NCBI GenBank assembly: GCA_013398955.1
Contig: VWPU01008522.1
Span: 1-64,000 of the forward strand
Direction of reading: 5' to 3'
DNA from: Callaeas wilsoni
Lineage: Eukaryota > Chordata > Aves > Passeriformes > Callaeidae
DNA length: 64,000 nucleotides
Shown here: piece after piece, positions 25,953 through 37,100 of the stretch
Numbering within the stretch: the first letter of the stretch is position 1
Layout: every line of letters begins with the position of its first letter
Made by a program: the position numbers and the translations under genes
Notes under the pieces: model-generated
What the model was told of the DNA's origin: nothing
The model's database searches: none
Seen by the model: only the letters and a program-made list of their open reading frames with translations

Positions 25953-27514
25953 GTTTCCCAGTGAGTGGATCACGATGAACATACTTTAGGGACTCGCCAT
26001 AGTATGGCTGCTTCTCGATCTACTCGTGTTACAAGATCTACAGTGGGTTTAAATGGTTTGGATGAAAATTTTTGTGGTAGAACATTAAGGAACCGTAGTA
26101 TTGCTCATCCGGAGGAAGTCTCACCCCATCCTCAAATCCGATCCAGGTCACCAAAGAAGAGGCCAGAGTCTGTGCAAACTCAGAAGGGCAGCAATGGTGG
26201 CAGAACTACTGATTTGAAACAACAGAGTGCTCGGGAGTCATGGGTGAGCCCTAGAAAGAGAGGGCTGTCTACTTCCGAGAAAGATAATGGTGATAAGCAA
26301 ACTGTGGAAAATAGTGAAAAAAAACAAGCAGAACCTGTTTCACCAGTTTTGAAAAGAATTAAACGCTGTCTACGTTCAGAGGCACCCAACAGTTCTGAAG
26401 AAGACTTGCCCACTAAAGGAGAGAAGGAGTCATTGGAGCATAAAAGCTTAGTGTCGGACAATGATGCAGCCTCCACGGGGACTAAGCGAGCTTGTCGATG
26501 TCTTATATTGGATGATTGTGAGAAAAGGGAAGTTAAAAAGGTGAATGTCTGTGCAGAAGGGTTTAATAATTCTGCAGTAGTTGAAGAGGTTGCAGGTTAT
26601 CAAACTGTCAATGGAGTTGGTGAGAGAGACTCAAATTCTCTTAACTGTGATGACTGTCAGCTTGATGGGAACGCTAAGCAAAACAGTGCTGCTTCCCGTA
26701 CGCCCAAGGACAAAACAGTAGCAGAAAATGGAAACTCATTTGCCCATTCTTCGTTGTTGCTTAATAGCAGCAAAGAGGACAGTGTTGTAGACCATTATGT
26801 GCCTTGCACAAACTCTCAAGAACAGGTAAAGTTAGAGGACCACAAAACAATAAACGACTGCTTGCCTGAGGAGCATGCTAATCAGGCATACGAGCCAGCT
26901 ACAGGGTCCTTTTCTGAAATCCAGTCATCTTTGTTAAGGGATTCGGAGGAGGAGGTGGATGTTGTAGGAGATAGCAGTGCCTCTAAGGAACAGTGTGCTG
27001 AAAACACCAATAGCAACCTGAATACTCACCATGACAGTGCATCGATCTCAGGTGAACCTGAACCACATTCTTCAGTGCTGAACTGTGTTTCAGCTCAGAT
27101 GACAAATATGTTGGAACTTCAAGAACACAGATACACGTTGAGAACTTCACCACGAAGGGCTGCCCCTGCCAGAAGTAGCCCTACTAAAAATAACTCTCCT
27201 TGTAGAGAAAACGGACAGGTTGAGGAAAATAATCTTAGTCCCACTGAAAAGAATGTACCTGTAGGTATTAATAATGTCAATGGATCTCCCAAAAAGTCTG
27301 AAGAAATCAAACAGAATGAAAAAGAGAGAAATAATAATACAGGGGATCATGGGAGTGATGGACTAAGAAAGCCACTTTCTGAGTCTAGGCTTGTTGCTGG
27401 ATATGTACCATCTGCCAAAGAGAGTGCCAACATCCACACTGCAGAGGAGGATGAGGAAGAGCCTGATGTGTATTACTTTGAATCAGATCATGTGGCATTG
27501 AAACACAACAAAGA
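25953..27514 (+). CDS. ZZZ3: ZZZ3 first coding exon (5' UTR 25953-26003, residues 1-503)
   Basis: The acceptor 'tttttttcaaag' ends at 25,952. The start is ATG 26,004 in good context (A at -3, G at +4), giving [20 protein letters not shown], which matches mammalian ZZZ3. The frame is also open upstream to 25,965, but only from a GTG and directly after an in-frame TGA at 25,962, so that extension is not used. The exon encodes the disordered half of the protein: the RTLR-type motif at 26-29 is echoed by YTLR at 377-380, there are basic patches such as SPRR (382-385), and an acidic run at 481-488 comes before [15 protein letters not shown]. It ends at 27,514 on GTATGT with two bases of codon 504 (GA|T, Asp). 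Confidence 0.95.
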
Positions 27515-28097
27515 GTATGTGTAACTATGGTAACCATGAATTCTGCTTTTGTTTCTTACCAAAAATATATTATTATTACTAAAATTATTAAGTATTTAAC
27601 ATACTTCCACAAAAATTTAAGTGCTTTATAATTTTCCTACTCTTCAGTCTTCATTTTTCTTGTTTCTACCTCAAACAAAATTCAACTCTAATATGCAGTA
27701 TGGTACAGCAATGTGGTTTATACATTTCTAGCAATCAGAATTCTTGAGCCAGAACTTGGTTTTTTTGAGTTTCTTCAGGTTTTTGTTTCTTTAAAAATGT
27801 ATCTGTTATTTACTTTCTCTTAAAAACTAGCTGGAAGGAAAACCAAAGAAATTATAACCTCTAGATTTCAGTCATTTATCAGCATAGCCAATAGACACTG
27901 CAGATACAGCTTATACAATTATCATTCTGCTGTACATAAAAGTTAATGTTAGATACTTTTTTCAGAGTGTCATGGGAAAGAACTCAGCATTATTGTGTTC
28001 AGGATAATGAAATGATCAAATGCAGCGACTTTCTCCAAAGTAAATTATGTCTACATTTCTATATCTATTGATTACATGTAAATATAGGCATGTACAA

Positions 28098-28160
<63 letters not shown>

Positions 28161-31100
28161 GTTATTATTATTATTATTATTATGCTCTAACTTATTTTAT
28201 GTTTATCATCTGAATGTCTGTAAGTAGAACTGTGGTAACTATACCTTGTGGTAACTGTGCAAGAGATTTTTGAAACAAAAGGGCGATTCACTGAAGGAAG
28301 TTTACATGGAGAAAATTTGTCTTCAAGTAGTAGATCAGGACACAGTTTTTTATTTCACAGTCTTTGTAATGCTGTTTTGACTCCTGTGTTTTGCTGTTCA
28401 GTAGGTGTTCTGTATTGTGTTGTGAGTTCTGAAAGGCCAAGTGCAGATGATCTCCAGTTTGCTTCATGTGAAGAGTTGAAGCACTGGCAGTAGTTCAGTG
28501 TGAATGTAGTAAATGTTCACAGCACAGTTACTGTGAATTTGGGGCACAAGGCACAGATGATTGTTCAGTCCAGTATGACTGGATTTTTTATATTAGAGTT
28601 GCATTATTTATATAGTGAAATTCTGTTCAGTATTGGATATGAATAAATCATTTTAATCAGAAAATTTTGAATTTGAGCATGGGTTAGACAAACTATGTTT
28701 TCAAAATAATGATCAAGTATTTCCAGCTTCAGCCATCAGTCCAAAGTGGACACTTTTCCCAGTTGATAAAAAGAAAATTACTTTTCCTTAAATTATAAAT
28801 GGGAAAAATGGACTGTTGTCTTTTGACTTTCTAAGGATGATTTTGGATCTGTATATATAATACGACTTCATCTGGTGTTAGTACACAGATTCATTAGTAA
28901 TGTGATGTAGGGGGTTGTATTTATTAGGAAAAAGTACTGTAAAAATAACCATAGTTTTTTCTATTCTTAAACACAGATTTAAATTGTCCTTGGAAATTTC
29001 AGGTGTGTGCCGTAGTGTTAGCTTTCGAATATACACAATTCGGAAGAAATGGATACTTGTTCAGATTGGCAGACTGTTTGTGAGAACTTGTTTGGAAGCT
29101 TTTGAAATTGCAAGTAGGACTTTGTAGCTTGCTACTAACTTCTTGCCTGAATGCAGAATTCCAGAAGAAATGGCTATTGTTTTTATCCTGTCTTATATTT
29201 CTACTTTCCCAAAGGGAAGCATGGTCCTGGAGGGAGGGGGTGTTAGCAATATCTTCTCTTCATTTAAAAAAATTCTGATAGAACTGGAAAATTACAGGCC
29301 ATCCTTTTTTGTTGAGAAAAATATAAATTTTATTTATTAGAAAATAAGTCTGGTGTATTGATGGTTCTGCATGGTAGTAGGATCCTTCTAAAGAACTTAA
29401 GTCAATATTTTGACATAAGAGTGCAGTTGTCATTTATCCAGAATTTCATAGTTCAAGAGTAAATCAGGTGCAGTGCACTGTATCCTATATCCTCTATACA
29501 GTTTTAAAAATAGCAAAGTTCATTAGAGGATACCCTTAATTCATGTGTTACAGTTTTTGAATAGTGTCTTAATTATACCCTTGTTTAATCTCATTTGGTA
29601 CTTATTTTCTAAAATGTTAAACTAAAAAAAAAAATCCTGCAAGTTTATCTGACATGTGTTCCCTGATTGGTCAGATGCAAAGAATTCCAGGGTTCCCATG
29701 CTATTAATTTAGGTTTAGCTGGAGGTAAAGGATATTATTCACTTTGCTTGTGGTAATCCTGGCTAAGCCAAGTGTTCTGGTGTTCTGCATATCAGATCTT
29801 CAAATGGTGCAGTTTTGTTTTTTCTGTCCTTCATCAGTTTGGGATTATTATGGGTGATTTTTTCTCTGGTTTATGTTTCTGTTCTTTTCTAAAAGCCAAT
29901 TCAGAGAGACATTAGCATCTTGGCTAGCTTGAGGAGGCAGATTTTTCCAAGAAGGCATTAGTATAATTCTTTGGGTGTTCCATGGCAGAAAAAAATTACA
30001 TTCCTCTGTGTCATAGAAACAATTTTATATGACTGTAAAGTTATATTATTTCTTGTTATGTTACACAGTTTGGTGACATACATACTCAGTTGATTTTCAC
30101 TCTCCAAGAAATTATCATGACATTGATAAAATACGAATATACCAAAACCTTCAAGAGCTGTTAATAAGACTTGCTATAAAAAAAAACCTAAATGTATACT
30201 GTCATATTTCTGTATGAATTTTGTTGCATTTTGAATCTTAACATGTTTAATCAACATTCATATATTAATATTTCTGGGAATACTGGATGATATAATGGGA
30301 AAAATAACTATCACAGATTATAGAATATTATTATTCAGAGAGAAGGCTGAAATTATGGATGTTCCCACAACTTCTTTATTAAAATAGATCTGTCCTACAA
30401 AGATTGAGATGAGATCTCTAAGCAGAAATTTTATCACAACATAGACATTTTGGTAGATAATAACAGACCGATGTGGGGGTTGTATAGGTGTAAAGTGTTG
30501 TTAATGTTTTCTGTTGCTACATACATAATTGGAATTTTTGTGTATTGCTGTCAGAAAAGTATGGTTTGGTGCATATTTGAGAATTTTACTTTTATGTTCT
30601 ACCTCAGAAACGTTTGCGTTTTCTCCTGAGATACTTTCATCAAGACTGAACTTCCTTATTTCAAACTTTCTACACTGCTGAATTTTATATGCTGTGCTTA
30701 GTATTTTGCATACGTTTTTCCTCTGGCATTTCTCATATCTCTTTGCTGTATCTTTTTATGCTGTAATTCTATCTCATGCTGCAGCAGCTTACTTTACTCT
30801 TCTGTCTTGTGCAGCATTTTATTCTCAGTACTTTTCACCTTTGCCCAATGTTTCATTTAGTGCCCTTACTTGGTTTTCTTTTTTTTTTTTCCTTCTTCTT
30901 CTACTTCCTTTGGAGGTTTGCAATATTTGGCAGGTATTAGGTTGCATGAAGGGAAAATCTTTGTTTGTCTCTTAGTCCTGGGTTCTATATGAAAATGTAA
31001 TGGAGGAATTGAGGGTTCACATACATGTAATGCATTACAGAATGCCTTTCTAGGAGTCTATGAACTGCAGTTGGCTTTACAGGAACCACTTAGACCTGGA

Positions 31101-34100
31101 GGCAAGATCACTGAAATAGAAGCCTTACGCACGAGCAGTTCCCTACAGGCATTTAATTCCAAGAGTTTGGAGCTTGTTCGGTAGATAGCTATTTTCACCT
31201 GTCTTTATTATTGATAATATTTAAAATCATAACAGCTGCACTGGCATTTCAAGTGAAGACAGATCCAGTGAAAGACTTTAATACATCTCTTAAAACCCAG
31301 TCGTGTGGATTCTTCCCTGCAATCGGTGGTACTGTTGCAGAGATCTCAGAAACACAGGATCATGCAATTAGGTTTACATATGTTTAACAGTTGATGATAA
31401 TACTGTTTATGTCTTTGGATCCACCTTTAATATTATATGAATGTGAGAAAGAAAAGAAACGTATTCAGCATTTCCTGTGGCATAGATTTTATATTTTATT
31501 CAGTCACCAATTTCCTGCCTAAAGAATCAAATTAAAGCAGCTCCGTGTAAAAGTTCGTCTTACTGCACTTGAATTGTTGGAATAGGATTTGGTGCACCTT
31601 GCCATACCAGTTATCTGAGAACTGCCTTAAACACAGTCTTCTTAAAGTGTAACTGTAATGTCCTCTTTCTAAATTTCTGATTTTCTAACTTTACCTGCAC
31701 CATGTTTTTTCCTTAACTGGAAAAGATAAAAATATCCATATCTGTCTTCAAATATATTGGCTAATAATAATGGATCCGTTTTATAAATAAACCCTGTATA
31801 TTCAGCTATGTGTCTCTGAATTAAAGTTAAATTGATCACCAGTAAGGATTTATTTCAATGTACAGATAAGTCTTAACATCCCTTTGTAATGATCTCATGT
31901 AGCTATGAGTAACTAATAATTCATTTTCCTGAGATTTCAGTTTTAGTCTGTGGGAACTTTGTTTCTGACTTTGTTTCATCTTAAAGAATAAAGGGAATTG
32001 GTGTAAATCAAGTAACTTTTCATAGTAACAGTTTTAATCCATACCTTTGAGTAATTTGTAGAATATATCACCAATATAAAAGAATTTATGAAGTACACAA
32101 TTTTAGTGAAGAAAAAGAGAAGTTAATAATTTTAGAAAACCAGACATAAGTACCATAGGTATTAGATTACAATGTGTTTTATTTCATCCTTTATTCCACA
32201 AAACTAGTGTGGCATACAGTGATATTTTTCTTAAATTACCTGTTAATGTAAAACTAAAACATGAAAAGTGTTTTTTCAGAGAGTAGTTTCTACCGTCTGG
32301 TAGATTGGTCTCTGTTCTGAGTAACCAAAACCAAAATTGGCTTTAAGTAAAATCATGTAGAAGTTGGATGCTGCAGCTAGTTGATCCACAAAGTAGAAAT
32401 ACAATGGAAATCAATTAGAAACTTGTAATATGACTTTTTGATCAACTTCAGTTTGGTTTTGCAGGTAATTGTGTTATTAAAATGTGACAGTGTAACAGGC
32501 ATGCAACCACATTTATTAATGAAATCCTTGTATTTTACTACAGCTTAAAATATGAAGTATTTTGAGAATTTTTTACTGCTAGCATTATTATTTTATCATG
32601 TTCTATAAGATAATTTCTGTCTATAAATACTTGTCAAAGGAAAAATTATGTGACACAAGGTTTTTGCAGGACTAAAGATTAAGGTTTAGTTGAGAGTGTT
32701 GTAATCACAGAATCATGATTCATAATTACATAAACTGTTCATTAAAGACTAGAGCTCTTACTTTGCAAGAGATAATGCCTTGGGCATGTGCTGCATCAGC
32801 TTTTTGCTCCCTAAGAAGGGGCACGCTCTGGGAGCCATTAAATGTCAACATTTGTCGGGTGCGTTTTTCTTCCCTGAACAGAGGCATCCAGCTGCCAACC
32901 CCAGCACGATCCCAGTGACCAGCAGAAGCAGACACAGTGCAGTCCTCACTGAAATAGTGCATCCTGTGGAAAGCAAAGCTTCATTTCTTTTGGATTTGTG
33001 TCCTTTACCCCTTGAACTCCTTCCTGATTTGCCAGCTTTTCTGCCTACATCAGTGTTCTCACTTCCAGGAGTCCTCTGTTGCAGCAATGCACTCCTGGAA
33101 GGCAGTGGGAGCTGTCCAGTGCAGAGATGTTTCCCTGTTGGCTGCCTTGATGTGGTACCTCTGGATGTGTGGGCTGATGGATTGATGGAGGAATGTGACA
33201 AGTAACAGTTGAATTCTGCTTGCCTGTCTCTTGTAGAGGCAGTAGTTGTGGTCTCACCTCCTTTCCAAGCTGCCAGTTCTTGGAGAATACACAAGAATTC
33301 AGCTTGCCTTTCCAATTTCTTTGGTCAACATGGACCAAAAATCATGGAGGGGAAAAATAGACAAATATTTTAAAAAATCCAACCACAAGCAACAAGAAAC
33401 CTATTAATCTAATACAAAAAATGTAGAAATTTGTTTTTCTGCCTGTTCATTTGGAAGTTCTTGCCATTTCTAAGGTTGCTCATTAGTAAATTCACCTAAA
33501 CTGGAAAATTAAGGATCAGTAAATAATAAAAATGGTTTTGAGGTGTAGGAAATACCAGTTGGGAACAAATATCAAATGCCATAGGAATCATGGTCCTGAT
33601 TTTAAAAAAAGGAGCAAGAGAGCTGAGAAAAGATGGGGCAGTAATGTATGGACCCAGCACAGCTGTGTGCAGAGTAAGGCTCTGGCTGTGGTTTTGGCTG
33701 TGCACACAAGGACACTTAAAAGCAGAGGCAGTAAATTGTGGTTATACCAGTTATGTCAGTGTAAAGTTGTGTGGTGGAACAAGGAATGAATTAATGTCAC
33801 CCTAATTGCCTACTTAGTAGGGATCACTAAAGTATTAGTAAGCATAATGATGCCACCAAGAAGACAAGAGCAAAGTGGCTGCCATTTGCTTTGAGAATGG
33901 GGTATCTTTATTTGTCAGTTTTAACCAACCCAGCTTAAAATTGCTTCATTACTAATTTTAAGTTTTTGTTCTGGTCTTTCATGAAGTTTTGACAGCATCT
34001 CCATGAACTGCAAAACTGACCAGCAGTATCTTTTAAAAAGGGATTGCATGAGCAGTACATATTGTACAAGCTTCTTTCAGTCAGCAGTGAGTTCTAATCA

Positions 34101-37100
34101 ATACAGTTGTTCCTTTGGTACAGCAATACATGCATTTGGGAGTCAGAAAGGTCCTACTTTTTGGTTTCCTTTGAACTTTGTTCTTATTAGGAATAGCCGG
34201 CTGATTTTTCAGTTTTTTGTTATTGCACATTTTCATTTTGCTTTGGATGGCTCAAAGTAGGAATATTGCTGCTGTTTTGTATAGCAATCTTTGAAGGTTT
34301 TATGCTTCCTAAGCCAAGGACCAACTGTGTTTGTCCATGGTTTATTATAGCAAGTACTAATAAAAATACATATTTTACTAATTTTCTTCCTTATTCCTAA
34401 CTTTCCTTCCCCCACTTCAGCCAAAAAATATTGATGAATAGTGCTTTGTTTTGCTGTTGGAACATTCAGCCACTCATTATTGTAGATTATATTCTTGTAA
34501 TTTTTGCATCCAGGTTCTAATATTCAGATATCACTGTAACAGATGCTTGAGGGGAATATGTTAATTTGTTCCTATAGCAAGAATATACACCTGAATAATT
34601 GAGTGTATATATGTGTCTTGCTTGGGTGAAAACCTGCAGAAACTAATTTAGAGTGAGTTGAAGGAGTTCAATAATCGGTGTTGTCAGCTTTCTCTGCTTG
34701 TTTTATCAGAGGATTTCTGTGCAGCTGGGTTGGTTTCATGGGAACATGGGTCACTCTTACTTTGTCTCTGGAATAAAGCTCCTTCTGAACGGTTGCTTTC
34801 CCCAGCATCTTTCTAGAGAAGAATATCCAAGTGGTCATGGTGGAGGATTCTGTGTGATGTCTCCCCTCAGTAAAGGAATTGGGACCATTCTCATTAGAGA
34901 TGATGAGAGGGAAGGAGAAAAAGGTTGGGATGTGCTGTCAGTCTGTCTTTCTGTGCCCCTTGTGAAGAAAACAATTTCTGTCATTATCTCCTGTCAATTC
35001 AAGCCTGGAAAACAGAGGAATGACAGGGACCTGTATCTTTTTCCCTACTGCAGAACGCCACTGTCCTGCAGGCAAATGGTTTAGCGTGCCATCAGAAGAA
35101 TATCAAAAGGCTGTATTAAACTGTGTTAGCTGGGGGAGGACTGATGGATGCTGTTTTGTTGACAAGACTGAAACAAGTTCTGTGTTTGTTTAGAGGCACA
35201 GAGACCTAATTGCTACTGAAAATTCTGAAAAGTTGCTGGAAATGTGGGTATTTGATAAGGGTGCTTTTGTACAGCTCATATTAAATCCTGCTGAGTGCGT
35301 TGGGCAGCTCTTGACAAGAATGAAGCCTATAGAAACATGTGAGTGGGTGTTCTGTTTCTGGGGAAGAGTGAAGAATTTAAGAAAGAAAGGGACATCACAA
35401 GTTGATAACCAATAAAATACTATTCAGATGGTTGAAACACAAAATCTGAAGCTCTGAAAGTTGAAAGGTAAAAATTGAGTGGAAAATGGTTCTTTTGCAT
35501 CCAGGTAAATTACTGCAGTATGGTTTTCTTTTTTGCCTTAGGATTTGTTGAGTTTTTAAAAATGTTCTTTAAAAATGTGGAGGTTTGGGTTAGTTTTGTT
35601 TTAAATAGGTGTGAGGCTGACATTCAGAAATAGTGCTTTGTGTTCCATTCCTGGCACAGATGACTTGAAGAAGCCATTTAATGTGTACTTTAGTTGTTTA
35701 ATGTATAACATAGAGATGCAGTTTAATTATTTACTTACCTTTGAAATACTTTAAAATGTCTGAAGCATGAATATTAAATATGCATAGTGAAAGTACAGTA
35801 AATGACAGTATGTGTAAAGAGATTAAGCCAGAGTAGAAAGCAGTTTAACAAAGAGTTGCAGAAAAGGCTGTAAGTAGATTACCTTGGTCATAGTGTCTAA
35901 GCATTAGGTAGGTAAAAACCCACCATATGCTGCTTCCTCCAGGCAAAGGTGCTTTTACAAGCCCTGACAGGGGTTGATATATGTATACTCTTCTTGTTTA
36001 TGCCCTTTAATTCTTCTCTGTTTCTGAAGGGAGATCAAAGAAGGGCCATTCTGCATCCATCTCTTGTGCTTTCTCATTGCTGTCCTGCGCTGTACATGTC
36101 CAGCATTGAATCCCAGACTCTTCCAGAGTGCAGTTAGAGATTTTTTTAAATCTTAGTTACGCATCAGAATAATTTGCAAGAAACTCTGCAGTGTCAAAAT
36201 TACTGTATTGTGACACTGGCAAAGATTTCAGGCCAAGCTTAAGAGTTGGGAGCATTTTCTGTTACTTCTGAACTCAAACAAACAAAGCCCAAACAAAAAA
36301 ACACGCTTCTTTGAAATGACAGGATTGTGTTTGATCTGATTCACAGGTTTCTCCAGGGAACCAATCTCTTTAACTACAGCTCCTTAGGTGACTTGGAAAT
36401 TCTAAATGCAATTAATGTTTCCCTTTTCCCACATAATTTACAGTCTGATAACATGTTTAATATCCAATACTTTCTCATCTCAGTGTCTAATAAGAGATTT
36501 TTAGAAAATTGCTGTTAGTAGACCAAAATCCAGAGTAATAAATGACCTGGGTATAGGAGAGCAGGTTGTAATCTGTACTTTGCTGGAATGCCAGCAGATG
36601 GCAATGAAACAAAGACTTGCTCAAATCCTCCCAGTGACTAATAACCAGTTTTATGTCACAGCTCTTGGAAATACAAAATAACAAGGTTTTTTATATATAT
36701 ATATATANTATATATATATATATATATATATTTTTTTAGCTGTGTTTTATTATGAGACGTGTATACACCCTCATGTAAAACAGTTCCTATTTGCAGAAGA
36801 ACTAATGAGTATTTCTAAATTATGGAACCCATTTTTAGTGTCAGAGCCCCCCAGAACTGATGGTAGTGTACATTTTAACATACTGTGAACTATATAACTG
36901 GAGAAGTGCGCTTGGTTTTGGGAGTGGAAATTGATGACCACCAGGTGCCCAGCATTTTAGAAGTCAAGAGGATAAATCACTTTTTTTTTTAATTAGGCAT
37001 CAAAGTACATCTCTTTGCAAGGTACTGAATGATGTCAGGCAAGTGTAGCTGCCAAGGTAATTTCAAGTGACTTTGTATATTGATTTTGTGTTGATTTTTT

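Larger units (their letters stand above)
23522..25989 (+). promoter_or_regulatory. Predicted 24-codon uORF spanning the leader/first-coding-exon junction
   Basis: Joining the donor at 23,559 to the acceptor at 25,953 makes the ATG at 23,522 read 12 codons, then a codon split TG|G, then on to TAG at 25,987-25,989. That is 24 residues, starting MKCQFIFLL. It ends 14 bases before the ZZZ3 start codon at 26,004, close enough that reinitiation would be inefficient. It exists only if these two exons are joined directly. Confidence 0.4.

Noticed and set aside
25965..26003. N-terminal extension of ZZZ3 (13 codons before the ATG)
   Set aside because: It begins with GTG, not ATG, directly after an in-frame TGA. 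The ATG at 26,004 has good context and gives the N-terminus conserved in mammals.
30694..30975. 93-codon hydrophobic + strand frame
   Set aside because: The hydrophobicity comes from T-rich DNA (including a T10 run); no recognisable protein.
32700..32720. CR1 3' tail on the - strand (ATGATTCTGTGATTAC)
   Set aside because: Only about 16 bases match, and no CR1 3' UTR sequence precedes it in that orientation.
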